Below are positions 14,141 to 14,501 of a DNA stretch of 14,501 bases, one piece after another. Positions within the stretch are counted from its first letter, which is position 1, and each line of letters starts with the position of its first letter. Made by a program: the position numbers and the translations under genes. Source of the DNA: Sphingobium sp. (lineage in GTDB: Bacteria > Pseudomonadota > Alphaproteobacteria > Sphingomonadales > Sphingomonadaceae); contig JASBTC010000446.1 in NCBI GenBank assembly GCA_030148625.1, positions 1 through 14,501 of the forward strand, read 5' to 3'. Under the pieces are notes generated by a model. That model was not told where the DNA came from. It saw only the letters and a list, made by a program, of their open reading frames with translations, and made no database searches.

Positions 14141-14501
14141 ATGCCGGTTTTCACGCACCGATCCAGCCGCCGCGACATGCTCTCGACCCTCTGCATCGCG
14201 GGCGGCATGGTTTCGCTCGCCGCGCCGGCCAGGCTCGTCGCCGGCGGCGCCGCGACCAGATCGCCGACCGACGACTGGGCATGGCTTGTCGGCAATTGGG
14301 ATGTCGCCAATCGGCGACTGAAGGCGCGATTGGCCGGCAGCACCGAATGGGAGGCATTTCCCGGCAGGAGCGCCATGTGGCCGACGATCGGGGGCCTCGG
14401 CACCATCGACGACAATGTCTGGCATATGCCCGACGGCGTCTATCGCGGACTGGGCATCCGCGCCTTCGATCCCGTCCGCCGGCAATGGGCGATCTGGTGG
14501 A
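14141..14501 (+). CDS. Tat-exported DUF1579-like protein (partial, 5' end)
   Basis: The frame is open from the ATG at 14141 to the window edge (120 residues, no stop). AAGGGAG at 14128-14134 is six bases upstream. The N-terminus THRSSRRDMLSTLCIAGG has a twin-arginine SRRDML motif, then a hydrophobic stretch (about 17-34), so export through Tat is expected, with cleavage after about Ala38. LSTLC is not a good lipobox. The mature part opens with DDWAWLVGNWDV (45-56), RRLKARLAGSTEWEAF (58-73), then GGLGTIDDN and YRGLGIRAFDPVRRQWAIWW. This is the pattern of DUF1579-like secreted proteins of unknown function, from memory. The divergent LysR gene probably controls it. Confidence 0.72.
   Translation, partial: MPVFTHRSSRRDMLSTLCIAGGMVSLAAPARLVAGGAATRSPTDDWAWLVGNWDVANRRLKARLAGSTEWEAFPGRSAMWPTIGGLGTIDDNVWHMPDGVYRGLGIRAFDPVRRQWAIWW

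Noticed and set aside
14141..14220. Lipoprotein signal in the last gene (LSTLC)
   Set aside because: The residue before Cys is Leu, not a small residue, and the twin-arginine motif explains the N-terminus better.

Overview
The window is high-GC chromosomal DNA from an alphaproteobacterium, most likely a member of the Sphingomonadales (Sphingomonas-like). This rests on protein character (a colinear 418-aa Rho, a DUF6489-type small protein, HemJ in place of HemG/HemY) and on the gene order hemE-hemJ-rho ... mnmE-mnmG-rsmG-parA-parB. I recall the same order next to the replication origin of Caulobacter and relatives. Genus is an inference; no rRNA or tRNA gene is present to settle it.

Left part (1-2889): the 3' end of hemE, then hemJ (last heme steps), then rho behind an unusually C-rich, G-poor leader, then a TerC-family membrane protein. 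A perfect 14-bp hairpin closes this unit. Middle part (2969-7070): an AI-2E-family permease coupled to a small secreted DUF2147 protein on the + strand. These converge on a minus-strand run whose transcription order is O6-alkylguanine transferase (ogt-like), dienelactone hydrolase family protein, quinone oxidoreductase, then a small zinc-ribbon protein of lower GC. The first three overlap each other and look like one electrophile/alkylation-stress operon. This middle block separates rho from mnmE, which I remember as close neighbours in other alphaproteobacteria.

Right part (7123-12916): a tightly packed + strand cluster, DUF6489 protein, mnmE, mnmG (together the tRNA U34 modification enzyme), rsmG (16S rRNA methyltransferase), parA and parB (chromosome segregation). 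From mnmG to parB every junction is an ATGA stop/start overlap. Three ParB-binding parS sites lie inside this cluster. One is a perfect palindrome between mnmE and mnmG. Two identical consensus copies are embedded in the rsmG reading frame, in different codon phases. A fourth, degenerate copy lies downstream of parB inside a 26-bp inverted repeat. So the segregation operon sits within its own centromere, and the replication origin probably lies just left of hemE.

Far right (13109-14501): a GcvA-like LysR regulator on the minus strand, divergent from a truncated gene for a Tat-exported protein. A perfect 13-bp T-N11-A palindrome covers the lysR start codon and is the likely operator. No gene-free stretch exceeds 300 bases, and I saw no rRNA, tRNA, IS element or CRISPR array.
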